Source of the DNA: Nocardia cyriacigeorgica
Lineage (GTDB): Bacteria > Actinomycetota > Actinomycetes > Mycobacteriales > Mycobacteriaceae
Reading direction: 5' to 3'
DNA: 64,000 bases
NCBI RefSeq assembly: GCF_029868385.1
Contig: NZ_JARWNX010000051.1
Coordinates: 62,001-126,000 of the forward strand
Below the pieces are notes generated by a model that saw only the letters and a list, made by a program, of their open reading frames with translations, searched no databases and was not told where the DNA came from. The position numbers and the translations under genes were made by a program. Positions 1-8,488 of this stretch are shown here, piece by piece (the first letter of the stretch is position 1; the number at the start of each line of letters is the position of its first letter).

Positions 1-402
1 CTTGTCCGAGGTATCGGAATCGGCGCCCGGCACGGTCATCGCGGCGAATCCGTCCTGCGACAGGGTGCGCAGTTCGGTCTTCGACGCCGATCGGACGTCA
101 CCGAGGAAGCCGTGGGCCTTACCACCGGCGCCGACCAGGAAGTGCCCGCCCGCGCGGTCGGCGAAGCCCCACGCGTTCACCATGCCGGAAACGGTCACCG
201 CGGCGTGTGCGGCGTCATCGCCCGCGGCCAGGGCGGTGAGTACATAGCGGTTGCCGTCCAGCGTGATGTCGTCGGTCCCGGAGCCGGTATCAGTACAGGC
301 GGTGGCGACCACGAGCGCGGCACCGAGTGCCGAGACGCGCAGCAGGTTCGTGCGCGTGCGCGAGCGCCAGTTACCGGAATCGGCCCGGTGTCCGTACAGC
401 AT
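1..402 (-). CDS. Putative lipoprotein, N-terminal part (runs off the window)
   Basis: The 134 codons seen start at an ATG preceded by a good ribosome binding site (GGAAGGGA, about 6 bases upstream). An Arg-rich n-region is followed by a hydrophobic stretch (residues about 20-34) ending in ATAC, so Cys36 is a plausible lipidation site. The mature part reads like a repeated-strand, WGF/GxGG-rich extracytoplasmic domain (MVNAWGFADRAGGHFLVG). This faintly recalls TIGR03118-type proteins, but I do not recognise the family with certainty. The C-terminus lies outside the window. Probably exported and membrane-anchored; no function assigned. Confidence 0.6.
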   Translation of the reverse strand, partial: MLYGHRADSGNWRSRTRTNLLRVSALGAALVVATACTDTGSGTDDITLDGNRYVLTALAAGDDAAHAAVTVSGMVNAWGFADRAGGHFLVGAGGKAHGFLGDVRSASKTELRTLSQDGFAAMTVPGADSDTSDK

Positions 403-516
403 TCTTGTCCCTTCCGACCACACAGCCCCTCACCCATCGGGCGTGGCTCACCTTAGCGCGTGCGAAACAAGGGAGCCGGGAAACATCGCTTCCGCCATGG
501 GTTTAAGCTGACCGCC

Positions 517-1014
517 GTGGTCGAACCTCAACCGCCCGTCGCACTCCATCCCGATATCGCAGCGCTGGCCCCACTGCTCGGCACCTGGCGCGGTACCGGA
601 CACGGCGAATACCCGACGATCGAACCGTTCGACTATCTCGAGGAAATCCATTTCGGCCATATCGGACGACCGTTCCTCACCTACCGGCAACGCACCCGCG
701 CCGCCGATGACAACCGCCCGCTACACGCCGAAACCGGATACCTGCGGCGCCCGCGCCCGGATCGCGTGGAGCTGATCCTGGCGCATCCGACCGGTATCAC
801 CGAAATATGCGAAGGCGGGCTCACCGTCACCGATACCGACATCCGGTTCGAATTCGAATCGACGAATATCGGACTCAGCGGCACCGCGAAATCGGTGACC
901 GCGCTCGGACGCTCCATCGCGCAATCCGGCGACGTCATCGACTACACCCTGCGCATGGCGGCCGTCGATCAACCGTTGCAACATCATCTGGCGGCCACCT
1001 TGCGTCGCGCCTGA
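517..1014 (+). CDS. Nitrobindin-like heme-binding beta-barrel protein (FABP/DUF1794 family)
   Basis: The 165-residue product carries the nitrobindin signature GTWRGTGHGEYPTI (residues about 22-35) and ends in LQHHLAATLRR. One of His156/His157 is expected to be the proximal heme ligand. Family knowledge: M. tuberculosis Rv2717c and related nitrobindins bind ferric heme in an antiparallel beta-barrel and isomerise peroxynitrite to nitrate. The frame is open back to an ATG at 460, but that 19-residue extension is Arg/Lys-rich and unlike the family, so the GTG at 517 is preferred. No strong Shine-Dalgarno is seen for either start. Divergent from the upstream lipoprotein gene. Cytoplasmic. Confidence 0.82.
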   Translation: MVEPQPPVALHPDIAALAPLLGTWRGTGHGEYPTIEPFDYLEEIHFGHIGRPFLTYRQRTRAADDNRPLHAETGYLRRPRPDRVELILAHPTGITEICEGGLTVTDTDIRFEFESTNIGLSGTAKSVTALGRSIAQSGDVIDYTLRMAAVDQPLQHHLAATLRRA

Positions 1015-1246
1015 CCTGCGTACCCACACCCGCGTATACATAACGGGGTGGTCACGAATCGGCGGTGGCCAGGGTCACGATTTCCGGTCGGATATACGGT
1101 CGGCCACATTTTTCTTGTCTCGACCCACTGTCAGCGCTTAGGTTGGCCTCAACAGCAAACATCCAGTCATCATCTGGCGAATTCACTGCCGCAACGAGGC
1201 TGCATCACGAGCTCTTCCCGCACACCCTGATTCGAGGGAGCCGGTC

Positions 1247-1549
1247 ATGAAGCGTTCTACCCTTGTTCTCATCACCGCCGGAATGATTTTGGGCGGCGCC
1301 GGGGTCGTCGAAATCATCGGCACCGATACCTCGGCCTCCGGCGGCGCCGTTCATCCGGCCGTCGTGCACGAGACCGAACCGGTGCGCGAATCCCCCGAGA
1401 GTTATCCGAACGCGACAGTGTTCGCAGGCCCGGCCGCCCAGCTCTTCTCCGCCACCTATCTCACCGCCGCGGTACAACTGCGTTCCGACCTGTCCGGCGC
1501 CGATCCGCTCAGTAGCCCGGCGGCAGCACCGCGAACATATCCCGGGTGA
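1247..1549 (+). CDS. Small secreted protein of unknown function
   Basis: A 100-aa product starts at ATG with a clear GAGGGAG ribosome binding site six bases upstream. Residues 1-24 form a signal peptide or membrane anchor (MKRSTLVLITAGMILGGAGV). The rest is short, Ala/Ser/Pro-rich and has no recognised domain. Its 3' end overlaps the 3' end of the convergent penicillin-binding protein gene by about 41 bases, so the last third may be under dual coding constraint or may be an extension past an ancestral stop. No family recognised. Confidence 0.55.
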   Translation: MKRSTLVLITAGMILGGAGVVEIIGTDTSASGGAVHPAVVHETEPVRESPESYPNATVFAGPAAQLFSATYLTAAVQLRSDLSGADPLSSPAAAPRTYPG

Positions 1550-3296
1550 CGGCCACCGCGTTATCGGAGCTGCCGCCCTTCACCAACAACGTCGCGAACG
1601 CGAGGTCGCCGCGGTAGCCGACGAACCAGGAATGTGAGCCGCCGTCGACCTCGGCCTCACCGGTCTTTCCGTGTACCTCGCCCTGGTCGGCGATCCGACC
1701 GGCGGTACCACCGGTCACCACCTTGCGCATCATCATCCGCAGACCGTCGATCACGGCCGGATCGATGGCGGGCCGGTCACCGTCCACGACGGTCTCGCGT
1801 CCCGCGATCAGATAGGGCACCGGGACCGAACCGTGCGCGACCGTGGCGGCCACCAGCGCCATCGCGAACGGACTCACCACCACCCGGCCCTGGCCGATAC
1901 CGTCCTCGGCGCGCTGCACCTCGTCGTCGGCGGGTGGCACCGAACCCGACGCCGTGGGCAGCCCGGCCACCGTGTACACCGGCCCGATACCGAACGCCGC
2001 GGCCATATCGTGCAGCGCGTCCGCCGACAGCCCGCTCGCCAGCTTCGCGAATGTGGTGTTGCACGAACGTTCGTAGGCGGTCGCCATCGGCACACTACCC
2101 ACGGTGAAATGGTCGTAGTTGGGGATGGTTCGCTCACCGATGATGGTCTGGCTCGGGCAGGGCAGCACGGTGTCGGGGGTGGCAAGGCCCTCGGTCATCG
2201 CGGCACCGGCGGTGACCGTCTTGAAGACCGAACCCGGCGGATACTGGCCGATGGTGGCGACCGGCCCGTCCCGGTCGGCGGCCTCGTTCTGCGCGACCGC
2301 GACGATCGCGCCGGTGGAGGCCTCGATCACCACCGTCATGGTCTGTTCCTTACGCAGCGACACCGCATGCTGGGCCGCGTTCTGCACATTGCGGTCGACG
2401 CTGAGCGCGAACGAGGGCGCTGGCTGCGCGGCCACCTCCGTCAGCACTCCGGTCTCGACACCGTTGGCGTTCTCGAGCACCACGCTCCAGCCCGCCTTAC
2501 CGTCGACCTCGTCGATCACCGTCTGCCTGACCTGCGTCATCAGATCGGGTGCGAAACCGCGCTCGGTGGGCACCAGGTCCCACTCCTGGGTCAGCGTCAC
2601 CCCGGGCAACCCGATGAGATCAATGCTGACCTGGTCGAATTCGAATTCGCTCAACTTGGCGACGGTGTAGGCGCCCGGTGCGCGGCGGGCCGCGTCCAGG
2701 ATCGCCGACGGGGTCAGATTCTTGTCGAACCGGATCAACGCGGCCGAGAGCGTATCGGCCACCGCGCCCGGGTCGGCGGCATCGGCGGCGCGGAAGCTCA
2801 CCCGCGATATCTGGCCGGGGACCAGCACATCGCTGCCGGACTGTTCGTTGACCCTTGCGCGCGGCGCCGGTTCCGAACGCAGCTCCATTTCCTGGGTGTC
2901 GCCGAGTTCGGGGTGGATGTTCGACGAGGTCCAGCGCACCGTCCAGCGTCCATCGGTGCGGGCCATCTGCAACTTCCCGGAGTAGGTCCAGATCCGGTTC
3001 TTCGGCAGCGCCCACTCGTAGGTGTAGTCGACGGTCGCGGTGTCACCGGTGACGCGGGCCGCGCCGGTATGCGCGGTCAACCGTTCGGCCTGCAAACCCG
3101 ACCACGCCGAAGTCAATGCCTGCCTTGCCCGTTCGGGCTGGCTGGTGCGCTCGGCGGCGGCCTCGACATCGTGGGCGGCGAAGGCGCCGACGAAGGCGTC
3201 CGCGGCGGTGATCGGCCCCTGCGGGCCCGGCGCACAGCCCGTCGCGGCGACCGCGAGCGCGGCGGCGGACAGCACGAGGAACACACGAATCGACAT
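1509..3296 (-). CDS. Penicillin-binding transpeptidase lipoprotein (class B, MecA_N type)
   Basis: This 595-aa protein resembles M. tuberculosis Rv2864c. Residues 1-21 are a lipoprotein signal with Cys21 after AATG. Residues about 30-140 match an NTF2-like (MecA_N) domain, 150-290 the PBP dimerisation region and 300-595 the transpeptidase. Catalytic motifs are visible: SVFK (Ser356-Lys359), SCN (411-413) and KTG (544-546). It should cross-link peptidoglycan peptides on the outer face of the membrane. The frame stays open about 115 codons upstream, but that part lacks a signal peptide; the ATG at 3296 directly precedes the signal sequence. First gene of the Rv2864c-like synteny block. Confidence 0.93.
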   Translation of the reverse strand: MSIRVFLVLSAAALAVAATGCAPGPQGPITAADAFVGAFAAHDVEAAAERTSQPERARQALTSAWSGLQAERLTAHTGAARVTGDTATVDYTYEWALPKNRIWTYSGKLQMARTDGRWTVRWTSSNIHPELGDTQEMELRSEPAPRARVNEQSGSDVLVPGQISRVSFRAADAADPGAVADTLSAALIRFDKNLTPSAILDAARRAPGAYTVAKLSEFEFDQVSIDLIGLPGVTLTQEWDLVPTERGFAPDLMTQVRQTVIDEVDGKAGWSVVLENANGVETGVLTEVAAQPAPSFALSVDRNVQNAAQHAVSLRKEQTMTVVIEASTGAIVAVAQNEAADRDGPVATIGQYPPGSVFKTVTAGAAMTEGLATPDTVLPCPSQTIIGERTIPNYDHFTVGSVPMATAYERSCNTTFAKLASGLSADALHDMAAAFGIGPVYTVAGLPTASGSVPPADDEVQRAEDGIGQGRVVVSPFAMALVAATVAHGSVPVPYLIAGRETVVDGDRPAIDPAVIDGLRMMMRKVVTGGTAGRIADQGEVHGKTGEAEVDGGSHSWFVGYRGDLAFATLLVKGGSSDNAVAVTRDMFAVLPPGY

Positions 3297-3367
3297 CGCC
3301 ACCGATGGTAACGGCCATCGGTGGGCAAACCCCTGTGGCGCACCGGAGTTCGGCGACGCGGTGGATC

Positions 3368-4231
3368 TCAGTCGAGCAGCACGGTGGTGAAGGTGGCGAT
3401 CTGCCGGAAGCCGACCCGGCGATAGGCCTTGCGGGCGATCTCGTTGTAGTCGTTGACGTACAGGCTCGCGGTGCGTCCCGAAGCCACCACCGCATTGGCG
3501 ACCGCGGCCGTGCCTGCGGTGCCGACTCCCTTGCCGCGGCGGTCGGGATGGACCCATACGCCCTGGATCTGGCCGGTGCGCCGGGACAGCGACCCCACTT
3601 CGGCCTTGTACACCACGCGGCCGTCCTCGAATCTGGCCCATGCACGCCCGGATTCGATCAGGCCCGCCACCCGCCTACGGTATCCGCGACCACCGTCACC
3701 GGCGCGCGGGTCGACCCCGACCTCTTCGATGAACATGGCGATCGCCGCCTGTAGATAGCGGTCGATCTCGTCGACGAGCACCCGGCGCACCTGCGGATCG
3801 GGTGTGGCCGCGGCAGGCTCGTCCAGTGCGAGCAAGGGCTGGTCGGCGCGCAGTTCGCGGGCGGGACCCCACTGTTCGGCCAGCATCTCCCACAGTGGCA
3901 GCGCCAATTCCTGACGGCCGACCACCGAGGAGCAGATGCGTGGCCAGCGGATGGCGCGATCGGCGAAGGCGCGCAGCGCGTCCCGATCACCGAGCAGCGG
4001 GACCAGGTTCACCCCGGAGAAGCACAGCGATTCGGCCGGACCGCCACGACTCCACAGCTCGCCCTGACCACCCGTGGTATCCAGCCCGAATTCCTGTAGA
4101 CGAGCCGCGACCATACAGCAGGCCACCGGATCGGCATCGAGCACTCGCAGGACCTGCGCCAGGTCCCGCTTGGCGAGCTGACGCGCGGGAAGGTTCTTCC
4201 CACGTCGCGTCGGCTCCAGCAGACTCCGCAC
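3368..4231 (-). CDS. GNAT-family N-acetyltransferase with DUF4081-like N-terminal domain (Rv2867c-like)
   Basis: The 287-aa protein has an N-terminal region of about 110 residues typical of the actinobacterial Rv2867c group and a C-terminal GNAT fold. The acetyl-CoA pyrophosphate-binding loop is GVWVHPDRRGKGVGT (224-238), followed by the LYVNDYNEIARKAYRRVGF motif near residue 260 that GNATs use to close the active site. Substrate unknown. It lies just upstream of the PBP gene and downstream of ispG on the same strand, as in mycobacteria, so co-transcription with the MEP/Rip1 genes is likely. Confidence 0.85.
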   Translation of the reverse strand: MRSLLEPTRRGKNLPARQLAKRDLAQVLRVLDADPVACCMVAARLQEFGLDTTGGQGELWSRGGPAESLCFSGVNLVPLLGDRDALRAFADRAIRWPRICSSVVGRQELALPLWEMLAEQWGPARELRADQPLLALDEPAAATPDPQVRRVLVDEIDRYLQAAIAMFIEEVGVDPRAGDGGRGYRRRVAGLIESGRAWARFEDGRVVYKAEVGSLSRRTGQIQGVWVHPDRRGKGVGTAGTAAVANAVVASGRTASLYVNDYNEIARKAYRRVGFRQIATFTTVLLD

Positions 4232-4301
4232 GTCTCACAGCCTGCCATGAACCGGGGCGTCGCGCCCCGGGTATCTCGAAACCCCTGGTCGGATACGGCG
4301 C

Positions 4302-5459
4302 TCAGCCGACAGTGACGACCGGATCCCCGGCGCCGACATCCTCGCCCATCTCCTCGGCGATGCGCATGGCCTCTTCGATCAGGGTCTCCACGATCTGCGC
4401 CTCCGGCACGGTCTTGATGACCTCACCCTTGACGAAGATCTGCCCCTTGCCGTTACCTGAGGCGACCCCGAGATCGGCCTCACGCGCTTCACCGGGACCG
4501 TTGACCACACAGCCCATCACCGCGACCCGCAGCGGCACCTCCATGCCTTCCAGGCCCGCGCTCACCTCGTTGGCGAGGGTGTAGACATCCACCTGGGCAC
4601 GGCCACACGAGGGGCAGGACACGATCTCGAGCTTGCGCGGACGCAGATTCAGCGATTGCAGGATCTGCCCGCCGACCTTGATCTCCTCCGCGGGCGGCGC
4701 CGACAGCGACACCCGGATCGTATCGCCGATGCCCTCGCTCAGCAGCGCACCGAAGGCCACCGCCGATTTGATGGTGCCCTGGAACGCCGGACCCGCCTCG
4801 GTCACGCCGAGATGTAGCGGATAATCGCATTGGGCGGCCAGCTGACGGTAGGCCTCCACCATGATCACCGGATCGTTGTGCTTGACCGAGATCTTGATAT
4901 CGCCGAAGCCGTGCTCCTCGAACAGGCTCGCCTCCCACAGCGCCGATTCGACCAGCGCTTCCGGGGTGGCCTTGCCGTACTTCTCCAGCATCCGTTTGTC
5001 GAGCGAACCCGCGTTCACCCCGATCCGGATCGGGATACCGGCCGCACCCGCGGCCTTGGCGACCTCTTTGACCCGGCCGTCGAACTCCTTGATATTGCCG
5101 GGGTTGACGCGCACCGCGGCGCATCCGGCGTCGATCGCGGCGAAGATGTAGCGGGGCTGGAAATGGATGTCGGCGATCACCGGGATCTGCGATTTCTTCG
5201 CGATCACCGGCAGCGCGTCGGCGTCCTCCTGGCGGGGGCAGGCCACCCGCACGATATCGCAGCCGGAGGCGGTGAGTTCCGCGATCTGCTGCAAGGTCGC
5301 ATTGATGTCGTGGGTCTTGGTGGTCGTCATGGACTGCACCGAGATCGGGTGATCGCTACCCACACCGACAGTGCCCACCATCAGCTGACGGGTCTTGCGG
5401 CGGGGAGCAAGCACGGCCGCGGGCGCGGTCGGCATCCCCAATCCGATTGTGCTGGTCAC
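4302..5459 (-). CDS. ispG: (E)-4-hydroxy-3-methylbut-2-enyl-diphosphate synthase
   Basis: IspG (GcpE) converts 2-C-methyl-D-erythritol 2,4-cyclodiphosphate to HMBPP with a [4Fe-4S] cluster in the non-mevalonate isoprenoid pathway. The TIM-barrel half contains DIVRVACPRQEDADAL and NPGNIKEFDGRV. Cluster cysteines lie in SCPSCGRAQVD and VMGCVVNGPGEA near the C-terminus. The GTG at 5459 gives 385 aa and aligns with the mycobacterial start (STIGLGMPTAP); the longer frame to 5540 adds 27 charged residues and is not favoured. It sits with dxr, the second MEP enzyme here, separated by rip1. Confidence 0.96.
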   Translation of the reverse strand: MTSTIGLGMPTAPAAVLAPRRKTRQLMVGTVGVGSDHPISVQSMTTTKTHDINATLQQIAELTASGCDIVRVACPRQEDADALPVIAKKSQIPVIADIHFQPRYIFAAIDAGCAAVRVNPGNIKEFDGRVKEVAKAAGAAGIPIRIGVNAGSLDKRMLEKYGKATPEALVESALWEASLFEEHGFGDIKISVKHNDPVIMVEAYRQLAAQCDYPLHLGVTEAGPAFQGTIKSAVAFGALLSEGIGDTIRVSLSAPPAEEIKVGGQILQSLNLRPRKLEIVSCPSCGRAQVDVYTLANEVSAGLEGMEVPLRVAVMGCVVNGPGEAREADLGVASGNGKGQIFVKGEVIKTVPEAQIVETLIEEAMRIAEEMGEDVGAGDPVVTVG

Positions 5460-5583
5460 CTTCGACTGCCTGCTTTCGTCTGGTTCGGGCCGTTCGCCTG
5501 CGAGTCTAGTCGCGCGCACACGACGTTCTCCTGTGACCACCGTGACAGCGCGACGGCCATCACCCGAATATCCGGTGCGCTGG

Positions 5584-6786
5584 TCAGGGGAACAGTTGGA
5601 TCGGGTTGACGATGTCGGCGACCAACGTCAACACCATGTACGCGCCGCCGATCACCACCGCCACGTAGGTCACCGGCAGCAGCTTCAGATAGTCGACCGG
5701 CGCACCGGGCGCGAGTCCCTTCCAGCCGCGGACGGTATTGCGGAGCTTTTCATAGAGCACGACCGCGATATGCCCGCCGTCCAGCGGGAGCAGCGGTAGC
5801 AGGTTGAACGCGCCGAGGAAGAAGTTCAGGCTGGCCAACACCAGGATGAACAGCCCCCACAGGCCGCGCTCGGCGGTCTCGCCACCGATCTTGGACGCGC
5901 CGTACACACTGACCGGGGTTTCCGGATCGCGCTCACCGCCGGTGACCGCGGTCCACAGGTCGGCCACCTTGGCGGGCATCTGGGCCAGCGATTCGAAGGT
6001 GCGCACGAACATATCGCCGGTGAACGCGGCCGAGGCGGGGATCGCGGTCAACACGTTGTATTGGACCGGCCCGTAATAGTCGGAGCCGACGCCGACGGCG
6101 CTCACCTCACGGCCCGGCCCACCATCGGAGGGGTAGCGCACCACCCGGTCGGGCGTCACCGGGATCGTGAGGGTCTGCCCGTCGCGCTCGATTGTGTAGG
6201 TGAACGGGCCGGTCTGGTTCTGGGTCTCGGTCTGGAATTCCCGCCAGGTGTCGACCTCGACGCCGTTGACGGCGGTCACCACGTCACCACGCTGCAAACC
6301 GGCCCGCTGCGCCGGACCGATACCGGTGCATTCGGCCAGGGTGCCGTCCGGGTTCTGCGCCGCGACGCAGCTCATCTCGCCGAGAGCAGTCTCCGGCGGC
6401 TGCTCGAAGCTCGGCAGACCCCAGCCGACGGCGAGCACCACCACCAGGACGAAGCCGAGCAGGAAGTTCATCGCGATACCGCCGAACATCACCACCAGAC
6501 GCTTCCAGGTGGCCTGCCGGTACATAGCCCGGTCCAGCTCCTCCGGCTCCAGTTCGTCGAGCGCGGTCATCCCCGCGATATCGCAGAACCCACCGAGCGG
6601 CAGCGCCTTCACGCCGTACTCGGTCTCACCACGCCGGAACGAGAAGATGCGCGGCCCGAAGCCGATGAAATATCGCCGCACCTTCATCCCGGTCGCCTGC
6701 GCGGCCCACATATGCCCGCACTCGTGTAGCGCGATCGAGATTGTGATGCCGAGGGCGAACAGCGCGAAACCGAACGCGAACACCAT
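5584..6786 (-). CDS. rip1: Site-2 intramembrane zinc metalloprotease (Rip1/RseP family, M50)
   Basis: The 400-aa protein has the zinc motif HECGH (residues 21-25) in the first membrane helix and the second M50 motif LDGGH (335-339) in a late one. A periplasmic PDZ segment lies at about 170-220 (GLQRGDVVTAVNGVEV), and a C-terminal helix at about 370-392. Family knowledge: mycobacterial Rip1 (Rv2869c) performs regulated intramembrane proteolysis of anti-sigma factors. Placement between ispG and dxr is conserved across Mycobacteriales. The ATG start places the catalytic helix directly at the N-terminus, as expected. Confidence 0.95.
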   Translation of the reverse strand: MVFAFGFALFALGITISIALHECGHMWAAQATGMKVRRYFIGFGPRIFSFRRGETEYGVKALPLGGFCDIAGMTALDELEPEELDRAMYRQATWKRLVVMFGGIAMNFLLGFVLVVVLAVGWGLPSFEQPPETALGEMSCVAAQNPDGTLAECTGIGPAQRAGLQRGDVVTAVNGVEVDTWREFQTETQNQTGPFTYTIERDGQTLTIPVTPDRVVRYPSDGGPGREVSAVGVGSDYYGPVQYNVLTAIPASAAFTGDMFVRTFESLAQMPAKVADLWTAVTGGERDPETPVSVYGASKIGGETAERGLWGLFILVLASLNFFLGAFNLLPLLPLDGGHIAVVLYEKLRNTVRGWKGLAPGAPVDYLKLLPVTYVAVVIGGAYMVLTLVADIVNPIQLFP

Positions 6787-6913
6787 TTGCTCTACAGCCC
6801 TCCTGCATTGCGCAGCTCGTCAGTACCCGGCACGCACGCGTCCGGGGTCGGCCGCGAGCATCTCGACCACAGTACCGGCAGTCCGGCGCGGCTACCTGCT
6901 GTGTCCTCCGCCG

Positions 6914-8059
6914 CTATGCCAGCACCAGCTTCCTGGCGTACTCGCGCGCCCATGCGTCGGCGGCCAGCACCTCGTCCAGACTCGTCGGCTCGGTGCGCCA
7001 TTCGTCGGCCGCGGCGACCGCGAGGCCGACGGTGCGCACGATCTCCGGGAACCGGATGGCGCCATCGAGGAAGGCCTGCACCGCGACTTCGTTGGCGGCG
7101 TTGTACACCGCCGTCACACAGCCGCCCGCCGTACCCGCCTGCCTGGCCAGCTCCACCGCGGGGAACACCTCATTGTCGACCGGCTCGAACTCCCAGGTCG
7201 AGGCGGTGGCGAAATCGCAGGCCGCCGCCGCACCCGGCACCCGATCGGGCCAGCCGAGCGCGAGTGCGATCGGCAGTTTCATATCCGGTGGGCTGGCCTG
7301 CGCCAGGGTCGAACCGTCGGTGAAGGTGACCATGGAGTGCACGATCGACTGCGGATGCACGGTGACGTCGATGCGGTCGTACGGGATGCCGAACAGCAGA
7401 TGGGTTTCGATCAGTTCGAGGCCCTTGTTCACCAGCGACGCCGAGTTCAGCGTATTCATCGGGCCCATGGACCAGGTCGGATGGGTTTTCGCCTCGGCGG
7501 GATTCACCGCTTCCAGCATCTCGGCGCTCCAGCCGCGGAACGGTCCGCCGGAGGCGGTGAGGATCAGCCGGTCCACTTCCTCGGCGCGGCCGCCGCGCAG
7601 ACATTGCGCCAGGGCCGAATGTTCGGAGTCCACCGGGACGATCTGGCCGGGTGCGGCCGCCCTGGTCACCAACGATCCGCCCGCGACCAGGGATTCCTTA
7701 TTGGCCAGTGCGAGCCGCGCGCCGGAGTCCAAGGCGGCGAGGGTCGGTTCCAGGCCGAGCGAGCCAACCAGGGCGTTGAGCACCACATCGGCCTCGGTGC
7801 GGCGCACCAGTTCGGTCACCGCGCCCGGCCCACCGAGTTCCACCCCGAGTCGCTGTGCCGCGGCCGGATCGGCGACCGCGACATTGCCGGTGCCGGTCGC
7901 CGCGATCTGCGCGGCGAGCAGATCGGTATTGCCGCCACGCGCGGCCAGACCGACCACCTCGAACCTGCCGGGATTGGCGGCGATCACCTCCAGCGCCTGG
8001 GTTCCGATGGAACCGGTGCTGCCGAGCAGGAGAACTCTTACGACATCGGACACCCGCAC
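6914..8059 (-). CDS. dxr: 1-deoxy-D-xylulose 5-phosphate reductoisomerase
   Basis: Dxr (IspC) is the NADPH-dependent reductoisomerase that makes 2-C-methyl-D-erythritol 4-phosphate. The Rossmann nucleotide loop GSTGSIG occupies residues 13-19. The metal/substrate region contains PVDSEHSALAQCL, LTASGGPFRGW and the mobile-loop segment HPTWSMGPMNTLNSASLVNKG. Length 381 aa is normal. Target of fosmidomycin in sensitive species. It is the most upstream member of the minus-strand dxr-rip1-ispG group; 127 bases separate it from rip1. Confidence 0.96.
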   Translation of the reverse strand: MRVSDVVRVLLLGSTGSIGTQALEVIAANPGRFEVVGLAARGGNTDLLAAQIAATGTGNVAVADPAAAQRLGVELGGPGAVTELVRRTEADVVLNALVGSLGLEPTLAALDSGARLALANKESLVAGGSLVTRAAAPGQIVPVDSEHSALAQCLRGGRAEEVDRLILTASGGPFRGWSAEMLEAVNPAEAKTHPTWSMGPMNTLNSASLVNKGLELIETHLLFGIPYDRIDVTVHPQSIVHSMVTFTDGSTLAQASPPDMKLPIALALGWPDRVPGAAAACDFATASTWEFEPVDNEVFPAVELARQAGTAGGCVTAVYNAANEVAVQAFLDGAIRFPEIVRTVGLAVAAADEWRTEPTSLDEVLAADAWAREYARKLVLA

Positions 8060-8150
8060 ATTCTTACGGACACCGCACCCTGCTGGCTACGACGCCCGGT
8101 CGTATGCCACGATATCGGGCAGTATCCGATTCTCGAGCTGAGGAGCGATC

Positions 8151-8435
8151 GTGGCAGCCACGGAACTCGAAACCACCACCAGTGACCGCGCTGTCACCAC
8201 TGTGGATCCCGCCGAGGTCCCGTCGGCGGCCTGGGGTTGGAGCGGCGAATCGAAGCGCACCTTCCGCGTCGCGGGCTGGTTCGTGGTCCTCGCGCTGCTC
8301 GCCATGCTGTTCGAGGGCCCGCAGGGCGCCTCCTCGGGCACCGGCAATGTCGGATACCTGTTCCTCATCGGCTCCGCCGCACTGCTGGCGGGCATCCTCA
8401 TCCGACAGAGCATCCTGGCCCGCAAACCTCACTGA
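8151..8435 (+). CDS. DUF2631 small membrane protein (Rv2876-like)
   Basis: A 94-aa product starts at GTG with AGGAG five bases upstream. A 35-residue hydrophilic N-terminus, Thr-rich and containing a WGW segment, leads to two predicted membrane helices (about 41-57 and 67-86) and a short basic tail (RQSILARKPH). This matches the layout of the actinobacterial DUF2631 family. Function is unknown. Divergent from dxr and convergent with rlmN, from which it is separated by a strong bidirectional hairpin. Confidence 0.8.
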   Translation: MAATELETTTSDRAVTTVDPAEVPSAAWGWSGESKRTFRVAGWFVVLALLAMLFEGPQGASSGTGNVGYLFLIGSAALLAGILIRQSILARKPH

Positions 8436-8446
8436 GACCACCGACA

Positions 8447-8479
8447 ACGACCGGCCCGCTCTCATTCCGGGCCGGTCGT
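8447..8479. terminator. Bidirectional hairpin between DUF2631 gene and rlmN
   Basis: Perfect 12-bp inverted repeat (ACGACCGGCCCG / CGGGCCGGTCGT) with a 9-base loop, exactly between two convergent stop codons (8435 and 8489). No U-tract follows, as is common for actinobacterial intrinsic terminators. Confidence 0.75.
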
Positions 8480-8488
8480 CGCGTCACC

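Noticed and set aside
1671..3311. 546-codon plus-strand frame
   Set aside because: Antisense to the penicillin-binding protein, which has all catalytic motifs.
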